From positions 1 through 64,000 of the forward strand of contig CAUDXH010000010.1 of assembly GCA_958453305.1 (NCBI GenBank): a DNA stretch of 64,000 bases, written 5' to 3'. The position numbers and the translations under genes are program-made. Below, in pieces: positions 43,606 to 52,666 of the stretch (position 1 is the stretch's first letter; each line of letters starts with the position of its first letter). The notes under the pieces are model-generated. The model did not search any database. It had not been told where the DNA came from and was given only the letters and a program-made list of their open reading frames with translations. Origin of the DNA: an uncultured Bacteroides sp. (GTDB lineage: Bacteria > Bacteroidota > Bacteroidia > Bacteroidales > Bacteroidaceae).

Positions 43606-44781
43606 ATGGAGGCGCAAGGGCATATATTAATACGAAGAAAGGCCAAAAATGGAATTGACGGTACTAATGGGGAACCGGGGAAAAACGGGCTGCAAGGCTG
43701 TATTCTCCGGCAATCCGAATGGGCTAAAGGCATAGAGTATCGCAATGACGAGGCTTTGACTTCCGGTACCCGGTACTTGGATATTGCAATTGTGACTACC
43801 GGTGCTAATACGTTTAATGCGTATAAATGTCTGAAAACTCATACGTCCAGTGATTCCATTCCGGTGACAAATACAACTTATTGGCAGAAGTTTAATTCTT
43901 TGGTGCCAGTGTACACTCCGCTTATCATGGCTCAAAATGCTATTCTACGGTTCATGCAGGGTAATCAGCTTTTGATAATGAAGGGCGATAATAAAACGGT
44001 TGCAGCAGGTCTTGTTGGTGGTGACTATCCGTTATGGGTTGGAGCTACAACACCGACTGATGCGCCATATAAGGTGAGTATAGCAGGGAAACTCTATGCG
44101 GCTGGTGCGGTTATTTCAGGTGACAGCACTTTTGAAGGTACATTGAAAGGTGTATCAGGCTCTTTTACAAGGTTGAATTGCGTGAATGCTGCTGGTGATG
44201 CGGTTGGAGGAATCAGCTTTGGAAGTGATGGAAGAATGTGGTTTGATGGTGATATGTATCATCAAGGTACTAAGGATAACCGGTCATTACGTTTCTACAC
44301 TTCTGACTTATGGTGTAGAGGCGTGTTTGGCGCAAGGGAAAGAAGCATTATGGTAGTTTACGGCTCCTATGCCTATGTGTACACAAAAGGTGCTGATAAA
44401 ACCGGTACTTATATACCTTTGACTTCCGGGACTTCCTCTGCTAACGAAACTTATTATACAGTTCCTTGCTATTCGCCAAGATACGATTATAACGGTGAAA
44501 CTTCGGGTTTTCCAGTTGATACGGTTATATTTAGAATAACATCGAATGTAACCTACCGTTATCTTTTGAGTCTTGCCGTCACCCAAAGGATATTCGTGGT
44601 TAATGCAAATGACAATTATAATAATGTTCAGATATATGCGAATGGAACAAAGCAAACATTGAATGGCGGTTCCATGCACCATTGTATGCAGTTGGTGGAT
44701 TTTATGTATCCGTCACCGAACTCTGACTGGTTGGGAAGAGGACTGATGTTCGGTGCTTCAAATGATAATGATTGGAAGTGA
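43606..44781 (+). CDS. Tail fibre protein with collagen-like stretch
   Basis: 391 residues. A short Gly-X-Y stretch (GIDGTNGEPGKNGLQG) near the N terminus is followed by a carbohydrate-module-like segment (EWAKGIEYRNDEALTSGTRYLDIAI) and a long beta-rich shaft. Probably a trimeric fibre. Last structural gene before lysis. Confidence 0.65.
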   Translation: MEAQGHILIRRKAKNGIDGTNGEPGKNGLQGCILRQSEWAKGIEYRNDEALTSGTRYLDIAIVTTGANTFNAYKCLKTHTSSDSIPVTNTTYWQKFNSLVPVYTPLIMAQNAILRFMQGNQLLIMKGDNKTVAAGLVGGDYPLWVGATTPTDAPYKVSIAGKLYAAGAVISGDSTFEGTLKGVSGSFTRLNCVNAAGDAVGGISFGSDGRMWFDGDMYHQGTKDNRSLRFYTSDLWCRGVFGARERSIMVVYGSYAYVYTKGADKTGTYIPLTSGTSSANETYYTVPCYSPRYDYNGETSGFPVDTVIFRITSNVTYRYLLSLAVTQRIFVVNANDNYNNVQIYANGTKQTLNGGSMHHCMQLVDFMYPSPNSDWLGRGLMFGASNDNDWK

Positions 44782-44783
44782 TT

Positions 44784-45047
44784 ATGAAAAGGATAAATTT
44801 TGAAAGAATTGAGATATTTGTTGATATTGATAAGACGAGATGTTCCGTTGAGAACTACAAGAAGGATTTTGCCAATATCATTTATCAACTTGGCAGGGGA
44901 ATAGAGGCTCATGCCCTCGCATTTAAAATATTCAACTCCAATGGAGAAATTGAGTATAACGATGAAGAGTGTAATATGATTAAGGAATACGCAAGTTTAT
45001 GTTCCCCAGCCTTTATTGATGCTATCAACAAATTACTATTGGAATAA
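44784..45047 (+). CDS. Hypothetical protein, 87 aa
   Basis: Start at the ATG at 44784, 3 nt after the fibre stop. Helical, reads like a small regulatory or chaperone protein (MKRINFERIEIFVDIDKTR...). Seen next to lysis genes. Function not recognised. Confidence 0.5.
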   Translation: MKRINFERIEIFVDIDKTRCSVENYKKDFANIIYQLGRGIEAHALAFKIFNSNGEIEYNDEECNMIKEYASLCSPAFIDAINKLLLE

Positions 45048-45074
45048 AAATAATAAACGCAAACACAAAAGGAT

Positions 45075-45542
45075 ATGAACGACATTATTGAAACATTCAT
45101 TCACGACCATTTGTTTTTACATTTGGTTTTGATAGCGGTAAGTATGACAGCTATCATAATCGCAATGGGGATAGATTTTATTTCGGGGATTCAGAAGGCC
45201 AAACAGCGTGGGGAACTTCGTACCTCGAAGAAGTACAAAATGACAGCGACAAAAGCGAAGAAATATTTTAATCCGTTTCTGACACTGGTTATGATTGACC
45301 TTATATGTTGCATCGTCATTCCATTTCCAGTATTCGCTATGTTATGGGCGGTTTATTGCGTTTTCTGTGAGTTCAAATCGGTACGTGAGAAATCATGGGA
45401 AAAGGCCGAGCTTCGGAAAGCGGAAAAGACCATGAGTATAATCATTGAGAATAAGGACGATATAGCACGACTGGCCGCACAAATATTGTTTGAAACACAA
45501 AAAGAAAAGGAGGATAAAAATGACACGGGGACTACGGAATAA
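45075..45542 (+). CDS. Holin
   Basis: 155 residues. Hydrophobic segments LFLHLVLIAVSMTAIIIAMGIDFISG and FLTLVMIDLICCIVIPFPVFAMLWAVYCVF flank a basic loop (KAKQRGELRTSKKYK). This layout fits the Bacteroidetes phage holin family. The C-terminal tail is charged and overlaps the endolysin start by 23 bp. It would permeabilise the inner membrane for the endolysin. Confidence 0.8.
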   Translation: MNDIIETFIHDHLFLHLVLIAVSMTAIIIAMGIDFISGIQKAKQRGELRTSKKYKMTATKAKKYFNPFLTLVMIDLICCIVIPFPVFAMLWAVYCVFCEFKSVREKSWEKAELRKAEKTMSIIIENKDDIARLAAQILFETQKEKEDKNDTGTTE

Positions 45543-45936
45543 TAATCCGTTAAATATACGGAGAAATAATACGAAATGGCAGGGGTTGTCTGCAACACAG
45601 ACAGATAAAAGTTTCTTTCAGTTTAAAACTATGGCATACGGTTATCGTGCTGCTTTTAAAACTCTTCAAACTTATATTCTTAATAAGTATGATACTGACA
45701 AAGACGGCACGGCCAATGAACTTGAAGATGTTATTATGCGATGGGCACCGCCATGTGAGAACAATACTGAAGTGTATATTGCCACAGTCGAAAAGCGTTC
45801 AGGCATATCTCGTCATACAATTCTGAACAGAAACAACCGGGAACAACTTATTGCGGTGGTGGCTGCAATGAGTTATGTTGAGAATGGTGTTCCTGCAAAC
45901 ATGGATGAGGTAAGGAAAGGTTGGGAGTTGATATAG
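45520..45936 (+). CDS. Endolysin (peptidoglycan hydrolase)
   Basis: 138 residues from the ATG at 45520, which has an AAAAGGAGG box 6 nt upstream. MTRGLRNNNPLNIRRN with WQGLS and FFQFKTMAYGYRAAFKTLQTYI is characteristic of the small Bacteroides phage lysozyme-like family (structural protein P5 type). No signal peptide, so it depends on the holin. Confidence 0.82.
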   Translation: MTRGLRNNNPLNIRRNNTKWQGLSATQTDKSFFQFKTMAYGYRAAFKTLQTYILNKYDTDKDGTANELEDVIMRWAPPCENNTEVYIATVEKRSGISRHTILNRNNREQLIAVVAAMSYVENGVPANMDEVRKGWELI

Positions 45937-45964
45937 GAAACAAACATATAAACACATAGAAGAT

Positions 45965-46672
45965 ATGGCAAACTTGAATTTTACTCTTAAAGAAGAGGAT
46001 TGGTACGAAAGCCAACCTATACAGTTATCTACTGGGAAATTTGCTATTAGCATCAATTTTGGAGATGCAGCAAACAACAGAGTTGTTGTGTACAAAAGTT
46101 CTAATGGAAAGGATTATGTACCTTACAAAACAGCACTTGGGGTTGGAGAGTTCTGTGATATGAATGTCGACGGGTTGATAGCCGGACAATATGTTATGGT
46201 AGGATGTAATGAACTTCCTATTTCATCTTCATTTTTGGAAAGTTCTGATGGTAGCAGCAGTGCGAGCAAATCGGATATTTTAGCAGAAAGCGGACGTGCT
46301 CAACTGGCAGAGTCCCAACTGGAACAGTCCATAAATGCGGTGAAGACCGCTTTGGATGAATTGGTTGGTACTGTTGATGCGACTACGGCCATTGACACCT
46401 TCAATGAAATTGAAACCTTCCTTGCAGGAGTAACCAATGAAAAAACTCTGACTGGAATGTTGGCTGTTACTGATGGAAAGGCCGTGACCGCACAAACAAC
46501 GGCTGATGCTGCAAAAAGTACAGCTCAAACAGCTCTTAGTAAAGCCACTGCCAATGAAACAAAACTTAATACAATACCTGAAATGCCGGAGAATGACAGT
46601 AAGATATATGGTTTCTGTAATGGTGCATGGGTAGTTATTGCGGAAGTTGGTAAAAATGTATATACAGATTGA
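45965..46672 (+). CDS. Hypothetical protein between endolysin and spanin, 235 aa
   Basis: N-terminal beta-rich part (MANLNFTLKEEDWYES...) and a C-terminal coiled coil of Ala/Thr heptads (AQTTADAAKSTAQTALSKAT), like the stalks of fibre or head-fibre proteins. It may be a virion fibre rather than a lysis protein. Confidence 0.5.
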   Translation: MANLNFTLKEEDWYESQPIQLSTGKFAISINFGDAANNRVVVYKSSNGKDYVPYKTALGVGEFCDMNVDGLIAGQYVMVGCNELPISSSFLESSDGSSSASKSDILAESGRAQLAESQLEQSINAVKTALDELVGTVDATTAIDTFNEIETFLAGVTNEKTLTGMLAVTDGKAVTAQTTADAAKSTAQTALSKATANETKLNTIPEMPENDSKIYGFCNGAWVVIAEVGKNVYTD

Positions 46673-46674
46673 TT

Positions 46675-47232
46675 ATGAGATTGAAGATAGGTATAGGAGT
46701 AATCTTTGTGTTACTCCTTGCGGCAACCTTTTTGATGTACCGGTTGTGGCAGGAAGAGAAGAAGGAAAGTGCCCGACTTTCAGATAATATGAAAAGTCTC
46801 TGTACTGGGCTTGAAGAATATAAGATTAGGGATAGTCTAAATGTGGTTGAAAACCATGTTTTACGGCTTAACATAGAAGAATTGAAAGAGCTGCGGAGTG
46901 CGGATGCAAAACTAATAAAAGAATTGAATCTGCGTCCAAAAGAAGTCGAATATATCACAACCACAAAAGTTGTCACTAAAGACAGTATTGTATTTGTTCT
47001 GAAAGACAGCTGTTTCAATTATTCAGATAAATGGGTGGATTTTTATGCAAATATTCCTGACAGCACATTTACTTATGAAGTGAGAGACAGTCTTTCAAGT
47101 GCGATAAGCCGGATATATAAACACAGGTTCCTATGGTGGAGATGGGGGACAAAGGGGTATAAACAAACGATAGTCAATCATAACCCACGAAGCAAAATCG
47201 TTTATAATGAAATTGTAAAGGTGGAACATTAA
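46675..47232 (+). CDS. Spanin-like (Rz-type) protein
   Basis: 185 residues from the ATG at 46675. One N-terminal transmembrane anchor (IGIGVIFVLLLAATFLMYRLW), then a long periplasmic helical region with VEYITTTKVVTKDSIVFVL. Last gene after holin and endolysin. An i-spanin role by position and topology; no clear partner lipoprotein gene is nested inside. Confidence 0.6.
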   Translation: MRLKIGIGVIFVLLLAATFLMYRLWQEEKKESARLSDNMKSLCTGLEEYKIRDSLNVVENHVLRLNIEELKELRSADAKLIKELNLRPKEVEYITTTKVVTKDSIVFVLKDSCFNYSDKWVDFYANIPDSTFTYEVRDSLSSAISRIYKHRFLWWRWGTKGYKQTIVNHNPRSKIVYNEIVKVEH

Positions 47233-47238
47233 TTAATA

Positions 47239-47270
47239 AGAAGGGAGCCGAAATGCTCCCTTCTCCTTTT
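47239..47270. terminator. Bidirectional terminator
   Basis: A 10-bp stem agaagggagc / gctcccttct with loop cgaaat and cctttttc after it. Separates the plus-strand late operon from the minus-strand cluster. Confidence 0.85.
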
Positions 47271-47273
47271 TCT

Positions 47274-47675
47274 TTAGAAAGGCAAATCGTCTTTTTGTTC
47301 CCCAAAATCCACTGGCGGTTGAGGTATGGCAGTTTGTACGGGTGCCGCGGTGGATGATGCCCCCTGATAATAAGTTTGGGGCTGTTGCGCTGCGGTAGGC
47401 TGTCCTGGATTACGGAGTGTTGCTTTCCAGCAAGTAATGGAGTTAAACCATTTTCCTTGCCATTCATTCGCATTAATATCTATTTCAATATCAACGTCTT
47501 GCCCGACTGCTAATCCAAAATTCTGAATATTGCTATTCATTACTGAAAAAGCGACTTTTTTAGGGTATTGGCCGGGAATTTCCAAAACGAAATCTTGTCT
47601 TTGCCAGTTGTTACCATTTTTTGAGACACCCGATTGTATCGGTTGTGCCACAATAATTTTTCCTTCTAATTTCAT
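47274..47675 (-). CDS. SSB-like protein (DUF3127 type)
   Basis: 133 residues. An OB-fold-like N-terminal domain (QRQDFVLEIPGQYPKKVAFSV...WFNSITCWKATL), a Gln/Pro-rich linker and the acidic tip DDLPF typical of SSB C termini. Probably a single-strand DNA-binding replication protein. Last gene of the long minus-strand cluster. Confidence 0.7.
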   Translation of the reverse strand: MKLEGKIIVAQPIQSGVSKNGNNWQRQDFVLEIPGQYPKKVAFSVMNSNIQNFGLAVGQDVDIEIDINANEWQGKWFNSITCWKATLRNPGQPTAAQQPQTYYQGASSTAAPVQTAIPQPPVDFGEQKDDLPF

Positions 47676-47682
47676 TGTTCGC

Positions 47683-47859
47683 TTATAAATAGTTAAACAC
47701 TATATGCCCGGCCTTTTCAAGTTTACGGGCATAATCTAACATTCTTTCTTTAGTGCTGAAACTTTCATCATTCCACCAAATGCCAAATCTTTTAATCTGA
47801 CACTGATAGCGTTTGTCTCCTAATAGATTCTCGGATATTCCTATACGATATTTTGCCAT
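47683..47859 (-). CDS. Hypothetical protein, 58 aa
   Basis: MAKYRIGISENLLGDKRYQC..., ending AGHIVFNYL. The compact, charged and aromatic composition looks like a real gene. It fits exactly between its neighbours (2 bp from the 221-aa gene's stop). Function not recognised. Confidence 0.6.
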   Translation of the reverse strand: MAKYRIGISENLLGDKRYQCQIKRFGIWWNDESFSTKERMLDYARKLEKAGHIVFNYL

Positions 47860-47861
47860 TT

Positions 47862-48527
47862 TTATTCATCATCCCCAGCCGGATTTAACTTGTCTGACTC
47901 ATTGATTGCGCGGCTGATAATATCACAATCAGTAAGTTTTCGTTGTATGATAGCCATCCCCCTTTTGCAATTATCACTTTGATTGAGGTCACAATACCCT
48001 CCCTTATATAAAATATCAGAAAGTTCGTCCAATACTTTAAGTGTGTCAGTGAGCCGGAGATATGTTATTCCGGTTACTTCTTTGTTGTATGGACGGACTT
48101 CTTCTATCCGTTTGTCAAGGGATAGACAAGCAAGCTCTGCCATACATCTTGTAAGTTCTACTTTGGCAAGTAAGGCACTGTTTTCAATCCGGCATTTGTC
48201 AAATTCCAGTTTAATGGAGTATTCCATTTTAAGCAGATCAGGTTGTACTTCATCTGCAATATACTGGTTAGCATCAGCCATGAAAAAAGCCCGGTGTCCA
48301 GCTATTTTATTGATTTTCTTTTCATATTGAAGCATCAACTGTTCCAGTTTATTTCCTTGCTGCTTTACGCGGAAACGACAAAGCCTTGATTTACGTAATT
48401 CACTTAACATTTCTACAATTAAGGAACAAACTATGTCATTGGTGAACAATATGTTATATATTGCTGCCAGTGTGATATTTTCAGCTTTTAACTTCTTGTC
48501 TTTTATATCACCTATTTTTCTTTCCAT
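47862..48527 (-). CDS. Hypothetical protein, 221 aa
   Basis: Almost wholly helical, with Cys-rich positions and no membrane segment. A CAAAGATA on the plus strand near 48575 may be a minus-strand -7 element. Function not recognised. Confidence 0.5.
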   Translation of the reverse strand: MERKIGDIKDKKLKAENITLAAIYNILFTNDIVCSLIVEMLSELRKSRLCRFRVKQQGNKLEQLMLQYEKKINKIAGHRAFFMADANQYIADEVQPDLLKMEYSIKLEFDKCRIENSALLAKVELTRCMAELACLSLDKRIEEVRPYNKEVTGITYLRLTDTLKVLDELSDILYKGGYCDLNQSDNCKRGMAIIQRKLTDCDIISRAINESDKLNPAGDDE

Positions 48528-48617
48528 AAGTTCATGAAATCTTTATAGACACATGGTAGTGCAAAGATAAGGACAAACGTCTCAACAATCAACTTTATTA
48601 ATTGTCCGGTTCCTATA

Positions 48618-48911
48618 TCAATCCATTCTGTTTTTATTATAATTCATTTTGGCTTCAATGAGTGAATCAATGTCACATTTGAAATGATGTAGTGTACTTA
48701 GGGCAACAATGATTACATCTGCCAGTTCTTCTTCTACATCTAAATACTCTTTAATATGTGGAGATTTCTCACCCGTACACTCAAAGACTTCGGCAACTTC
48801 TTCAAGCAGATCGCGGTGAAGATTGTTGTTGCTATCATTGTCGGGATCAATCTTTCCACGTCTTACGGCACATTCATAAGCTTTCTGCGCGATCTCATTT
48901 AATTTTCCCAT
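48618..48911 (-). CDS. MazG-like nucleotide pyrophosphohydrolase
   Basis: 97 residues from the ATG at 48911. LLEEVAEVFECTG and VEEELADVIIVALSTLHHF give the ExxE...ExxD metal-binding helices of MazG/iMazG enzymes, which hydrolyse NTPs or alarmone precursors. Phages use these to adjust nucleotide pools. The start lies 17 bp inside the upstream gene. Confidence 0.78.
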   Translation of the reverse strand: MGKLNEIAQKAYECAVRRGKIDPDNDSNNNLHRDLLEEVAEVFECTGEKSPHIKEYLDVEEELADVIIVALSTLHHFKCDIDSLIEAKMNYNKNRMD

Positions 48912-49296
48912 TATCAATATGTTTTATCCAGTTATTATCTTTCTCCAAAAACCATTGCCAGCCATTTTGGGGCTTGATTTTTCGTTTTATATACCGGCGA
49001 ACTGTGGCATAATTCAGATTTAGCTTTTGGGCGGCTTGGGTTATTGAATCGAATCTATACCATTTGCCTTCGGGAGTGATTGCGATACACGCAAAGGCAT
49101 GGGCGTTTCCATTAGACCAATATCTATGTCCTTTCAAAGCCTCGCTGTGTCTTTTTCTTATTTCAACAGCTCTCTCTTTGCCATAGTATTCTTCATAGGT
49201 TTTTCCTCTTAATCCGTGGTGATAGCCTTTATTGAAAACATTATGTCCGTTGACAACCCGTGTGACCGGTATTTCAGGGTCTAATCTTAATTCCAT
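48895..49296 (-). CDS. NUMOD-like DNA-binding protein
   Basis: 133 residues. The segment WYRFDSITQAAQKLNLNYATVRRYIKRKI is a NUMOD1-like helix-turn-helix. The region GKTYEEYYGKERAVEIRKRHSEALKG resembles NUMOD3 repeats of homing endonucleases. No HNH or GIY-YIG catalytic part is visible, so it may be the DNA-binding remnant of a homing enzyme or a regulator. Confidence 0.6.
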   Translation of the reverse strand: MELRLDPEIPVTRVVNGHNVFNKGYHHGLRGKTYEEYYGKERAVEIRKRHSEALKGHRYWSNGNAHAFACIAITPEGKWYRFDSITQAAQKLNLNYATVRRYIKRKIKPQNGWQWFLEKDNNWIKHIDNGKIK

Positions 49297-49297
49297 A

Positions 49298-49813
49298 TTA
49301 TTCCTTATTTTTGTAATTATCTCTTCTCATTTGGTGATAGCGATAGTACATGGATAAGTCGAGTTTACGAATGAAATTATCATCCGCTTTCATGTCAGAA
49401 ACTTTTTGGGCAGGCTTGACTACCTCAAAGAAAATTCTCTTTACCGCATACCTTCCCTTTTCAAGAGAATAACATTGCACTGATCCTTCATAAGCATAAA
49501 TAAGCCCGGCAAAATCAGGGACTTCATCGGGCTTTATCAAACTTTTTGGTACTATATAATAAAAATAATTGGTACGTTGGCCGGAAGTGACAACATCAAA
49601 CTTGTTCTTGCCATATTTATCACTTTTCTTTTTATCCTTATGGAAATCACATCTGCTTACTTTTACTTCATATTCATAAGTCAGGCGTGACCGGGTAACT
49701 TCCAATAAGTCAGCTTCCCATTTCCCGACAAAAATATTGGGAAAGATGCGGTTTCCTTTTTTATCACGAAAAACATGATCGCAAAAGCCTTGTATAATAT
49801 CAAGTGTTTTCAT
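49298..49813 (-). CDS. Possible PD-(D/E)XK nuclease-like protein (MmcB-like)
   Basis: 171 residues. KWEADLLEVTRSRLTYEYEVKVSRCDFHKDK has the E..D...EVK spacing of the PD-(D/E)XK core, close to what MmcB-type DNA repair proteins show. It overlaps the next gene by 4 bp. Function tentative. Confidence 0.5.
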   Translation of the reverse strand: MKTLDIIQGFCDHVFRDKKGNRIFPNIFVGKWEADLLEVTRSRLTYEYEVKVSRCDFHKDKKKSDKYGKNKFDVVTSGQRTNYFYYIVPKSLIKPDEVPDFAGLIYAYEGSVQCYSLEKGRYAVKRIFFEVVKPAQKVSDMKADDNFIRKLDLSMYYRYHQMRRDNYKNKE

Positions 49814-50217
49814 TTGATCTTTCCATGTTCCTTATCCAGTTCATACTCAAAAAATCCTTTTGCCTTATCATAAAGTCCGTCCTTTATATCAGAGAAATAC
49901 ATAGCGGCATTAAAGGCTTTCAATGCTGCCACACGAGCTTTCTTCTTATAATAGTCTGCCCGTTTGATCGTATTTTCTTCTTTTCTACGTTCTTGCTGTT
50001 CCAAATATCGGTCAACCGCTTCTCGTCCCCAACGGAACATGTCTTCTTTGTCGGCAAAGGTGGCAGATTCTTCACGGATCAGCCTTTTCTCCGAGGAAAT
50101 GACATAAGCTGATATTCCTTTGTATCTACGAATGGAAACGGCTATGTCGAAACCTTTATAATTTTGCTGTTCAACATAGCCGCCAAGAGTATATGGGAAG
50201 TCTGTCTTTTCTATCAT
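49810..50217 (-). CDS. Hypothetical protein, 135 aa
   Basis: Beta-rich N terminus (GFDIAVSIRRYKGISAYVISSEKR) and a charged helical middle (VDRYLEQQERRKEENTIKRADYYKKKARVAALK). Overlaps RtcB by 4 bp. Function not recognised. Confidence 0.5.
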   Translation of the reverse strand: MIEKTDFPYTLGGYVEQQNYKGFDIAVSIRRYKGISAYVISSEKRLIREESATFADKEDMFRWGREAVDRYLEQQERRKEENTIKRADYYKKKARVAALKAFNAAMYFSDIKDGLYDKAKGFFEYELDKEHGKIK

Positions 50218-51479
50218 ACAGCTTTGATATTGATTAGTGGCACAATTGTATCAATAATTTCTACCGTAGGTTCTATAAGCTCTTTTATTTCCTGAACATT
50301 TTTGTATGCCATAGGACTTTCATCCAATGTCCCTTCACATACGGAAGTGGAATACACTTTGCTCATTTGGGTTTTGAATGCGTCCATTGATAATCTTTCT
50401 TTAGCTTCGGAACGGGAGTATAAGCGTCCTGCACCATGTGGTGCAGAATAGTTCCAGTCTTTGTTTCCCTTACCACGACAAAGAAGAATACCGTCTGCCA
50501 TATTCATAGGAATCACAACGTAATCATTGGCGTATGCGGCAATAGCCCCTTTACGGATTATCATATCATCAAAGCTGATATAGTTATGGACTGTCTCAAC
50601 GGATATTGTAGCGTTCCAGCTCAAAGTTCTGATTATACGCTGTATAATCAACTTGCGGTTGAATGCGGCATATCCTTGTGCGATCACCATGTCACATAAA
50701 TAGTGGAGCATTGCTTCATTTGTGAGATACCCGGAATATTCGGCAAATTTTTCCTTCAAACGTAGTATTTCAGTTTGCATGAATTGTGGCTCAACAGTGG
50801 ACTTCAAGCGTTGAATTTCATTAGAAAAAGCCTTTTTATCAAATTTTGCTATTTCTGCATGGTATTTACAGACCTTCACACCAAAGTTGCGCGATCCGGT
50901 ATGTATTGTAAGAAATATATTATTGGTTGACTCGGCACGCCCCAGTTCTATAAAGTGGTTTCCACCTCCCAATGTACCTAAAGAGTTGTAGAATGTGCCT
51001 TCATTTATCCCCACCTTCTTACAAAGTTGTGATACATATTCTTCATTAATAACTGGTTTGGTTAGTTGGTATTTAGAGCAGAACTGATCCATTCTGATAG
51101 ATAAGAAGGTAAACAAATCTTCCTTTTCTTGTTTGGATAAGGGTTGTTGGTTAATCTCAAATCCCATAGGTATGATGGAACGGATTGCATGATTAATGTC
51201 CGGGAAAGACTCTTCTGTTATTGCATTTTCAATTTCTACACACAACATTCCACAACCAATATCCACTCCGATATGATTGGGGTTGACACGATCTGTAACT
51301 GGCATGGTGAATCCAATCACTATATCTACTCCCTGATGGGTATCAGGCATAATACGAACCGGAACACCAGTCGTAACCGGATTGTTCAAAATGTTTTGTA
51401 TCGTTCCAATAGCTTCATTTTCTATTGCATTTGTAAATATTTTACAATCTTTGCCGAATTTTCCTTGTAATTCAATCAT
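50214..51479 (-). CDS. rtcB: RtcB-type RNA ligase
   Basis: 421 residues from the ATG at 51479. Family motifs in order: MPDTHQGVDIVIGF, NHIGVDIGCGM (metal-binding Cys), LGTLGGGNHFIELG, IHTGSRNFG, and near the C terminus APHGAGRLYSRSEA with the His that carries GMP. RtcB joins 2',3'-cyclic phosphate and 5'-OH RNA ends, the products of anticodon nucleases and toxins. With eight phage tRNAs, a tRNA-repair or anti-defence role is plausible. Confidence 0.93.
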   Translation of the reverse strand: MIELQGKFGKDCKIFTNAIENEAIGTIQNILNNPVTTGVPVRIMPDTHQGVDIVIGFTMPVTDRVNPNHIGVDIGCGMLCVEIENAITEESFPDINHAIRSIIPMGFEINQQPLSKQEKEDLFTFLSIRMDQFCSKYQLTKPVINEEYVSQLCKKVGINEGTFYNSLGTLGGGNHFIELGRAESTNNIFLTIHTGSRNFGVKVCKYHAEIAKFDKKAFSNEIQRLKSTVEPQFMQTEILRLKEKFAEYSGYLTNEAMLHYLCDMVIAQGYAAFNRKLIIQRIIRTLSWNATISVETVHNYISFDDMIIRKGAIAAYANDYVVIPMNMADGILLCRGKGNKDWNYSAPHGAGRLYSRSEAKERLSMDAFKTQMSKVYSTSVCEGTLDESPMAYKNVQEIKELIEPTVEIIDTIVPLINIKAV

Positions 51480-51481
51480 AA

Positions 51482-51691
51482 TCAAATCTTTTCGTTAAGT
51501 TTTTCAAGAAGTTCATTCGCACAGTTCTTTGCGTATTCTTCATCTTCATCATGAAAGGACTTGACTGTTATCCAAATCCCTGCAAATTTAACTTGTACTT
51601 TGTAATCAAGAAGGAGGTATTTCTCTCTGTTTCCGCTGCAATTATCTTCTACGAAGGTAGTCGTTTTATTGATTCTGTACTGTTTCATCAT
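51482..51691 (-). CDS. Hypothetical protein, 69 aa
   Basis: Beta-rich small protein (TTTFVEDNCSGNREKYLLLDYKVQVKF). Ends 2 bp before the RtcB ATG and overlaps the upstream gene by 26 bp. Function not recognised. Confidence 0.5.
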   Translation of the reverse strand: MMKQYRINKTTTFVEDNCSGNREKYLLLDYKVQVKFAGIWITVKSFHDEDEEYAKNCANELLEKLNEKI

Positions 51692-51944
51692 TATTTATTT
51701 CTTTAGAGTGGCAATTTCTATCAAGTATCTTAATGCACTGTTTAATTCCAGTATCAAATCCTTCTTTATAGCCTTTGGTATGCTCACCTAAAACATATAT
51801 AGTCATTGACAGCCAAAATAGAAGTATGCCAACGGATTTATACCAGCATGGTAAAGATACAGAAAAGGGTTTTAAGGTGATAGAGAAATCACCGATCCAC
51901 AGAAGACCGGCAATGAGCATGAGTAAATATAAGACTTTCATCAT
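51666..51944 (-). CDS. Small membrane protein, 92 aa
   Basis: Two transmembrane segments (VLYLLMLIAGLLWIGDF and SVGILLFWLSMTIYVLG) and a soluble C-terminal tail. Starts within the stop of the methyltransferase gene. Function unknown. Confidence 0.55.
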   Translation of the reverse strand: MMKVLYLLMLIAGLLWIGDFSITLKPFSVSLPCWYKSVGILLFWLSMTIYVLGEHTKGYKEGFDTGIKQCIKILDRNCHSKEINNDETVQNQ

Positions 51945-52432
51945 TTATCATTGTTAAGTTCAACATATTTGCCTTGTAAAGAGCAGTTCCTTAAAATTTC
52001 GGCATTTTCCCGGCCAAATGCAATAAGAACACTACCGCAACCGGGGCTGTCCCCACGTGTTCCATCGGGACGGAAGAATTTTATTCGATTCCTCAAAAAC
52101 ATCATACCGGTTGCTTTCGTGAAGATGATGTCTTGAAACTTATTGCTGTCACACCGGTTAAAAAGTAGTGCTATACCGTTGCCGTGTTCTGCCAATTTCT
52201 CTACAAACTGCCATATAAGCGGTTTGGAGTACGGAGGGTTAAGCCAAATTCGCCCCCCCCAATTTTGTATAAGACCATTGTCCTGCTTGTTGTACATGAT
52301 TTTTGCGGTAGGCCAAAGAGGGTGCATGGGAGCACATGGATCAAGGTCAAATTCACCTAATGCTTCAATGATTTCTCGTGGTGTGTACCATTCATCGGAA
52401 GCGTTTGCAGATCGTTCAAAAGATGTATTCAT
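51941..52432 (-). CDS. Phage DNA N6-adenine methyltransferase (Dam family)
   Basis: 163 residues. DEWYTPREIIEALGEFDLDPCAP at the N terminus and GRIWLNPPYSKP (NPPY catalytic motif IV) identify the short phage Dam family. Codons for NWGGRIWL include an 8-G run (52253-52260) that is in frame. A one-base change would truncate just before the NPPY motif. Confidence 0.85.
   Translation of the reverse strand: MNTSFERSANASDEWYTPREIIEALGEFDLDPCAPMHPLWPTAKIMYNKQDNGLIQNWGGRIWLNPPYSKPLIWQFVEKLAEHGNGIALLFNRCDSNKFQDIIFTKATGMMFLRNRIKFFRPDGTRGDSPGCGSVLIAFGRENAEILRNCSLQGKYVELNNDK
52253..52260 (-). repeat. G8 tract in the Dam-type methyltransferase
   Basis: Eight C on the plus strand, eight G in the coding strand, in frame as sequenced (ON state). 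Confidence 0.85.
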
Positions 52433-52665
52433 GTATTACTTACATTTAGGATTTTACGAATTTCTATATGATCGCAATTTTCATCAGCCTTTTTCAGAAT
52501 ATAAGCAATTTCTTCTTCCTTACTCATGTTCTGTGGACGTTTCGTTGCTTCTGCTCTCAATTCAGAAATAATTTTATCTACTTCGGGATTAGGAGTTTCA
52601 TATAATTTTTTAAATTCAGCGGCTCTACGTTTAATAAGTCGCTCTGTCTTTTTGTTTAATTTCAT
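52429..52665 (-). CDS. Hypothetical protein, 78 aa
   Basis: Helical, very basic start (MKLNKKTERLIKRRAAEFKKL). Overlaps the methyltransferase start by 4 bp. Function not recognised. Confidence 0.5.
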   Translation of the reverse strand: MKLNKKTERLIKRRAAEFKKLYETPNPEVDKIISELRAEATKRPQNMSKEEEIAYILKKADENCDHIEIRKILNVSNT

Positions 52666-52666
52666 C

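Noticed and set aside
48895..49296. HNH homing endonuclease
   Set aside because: NUMOD-like DNA-binding segments are visible, but no HNH or GIY-YIG catalytic residues.
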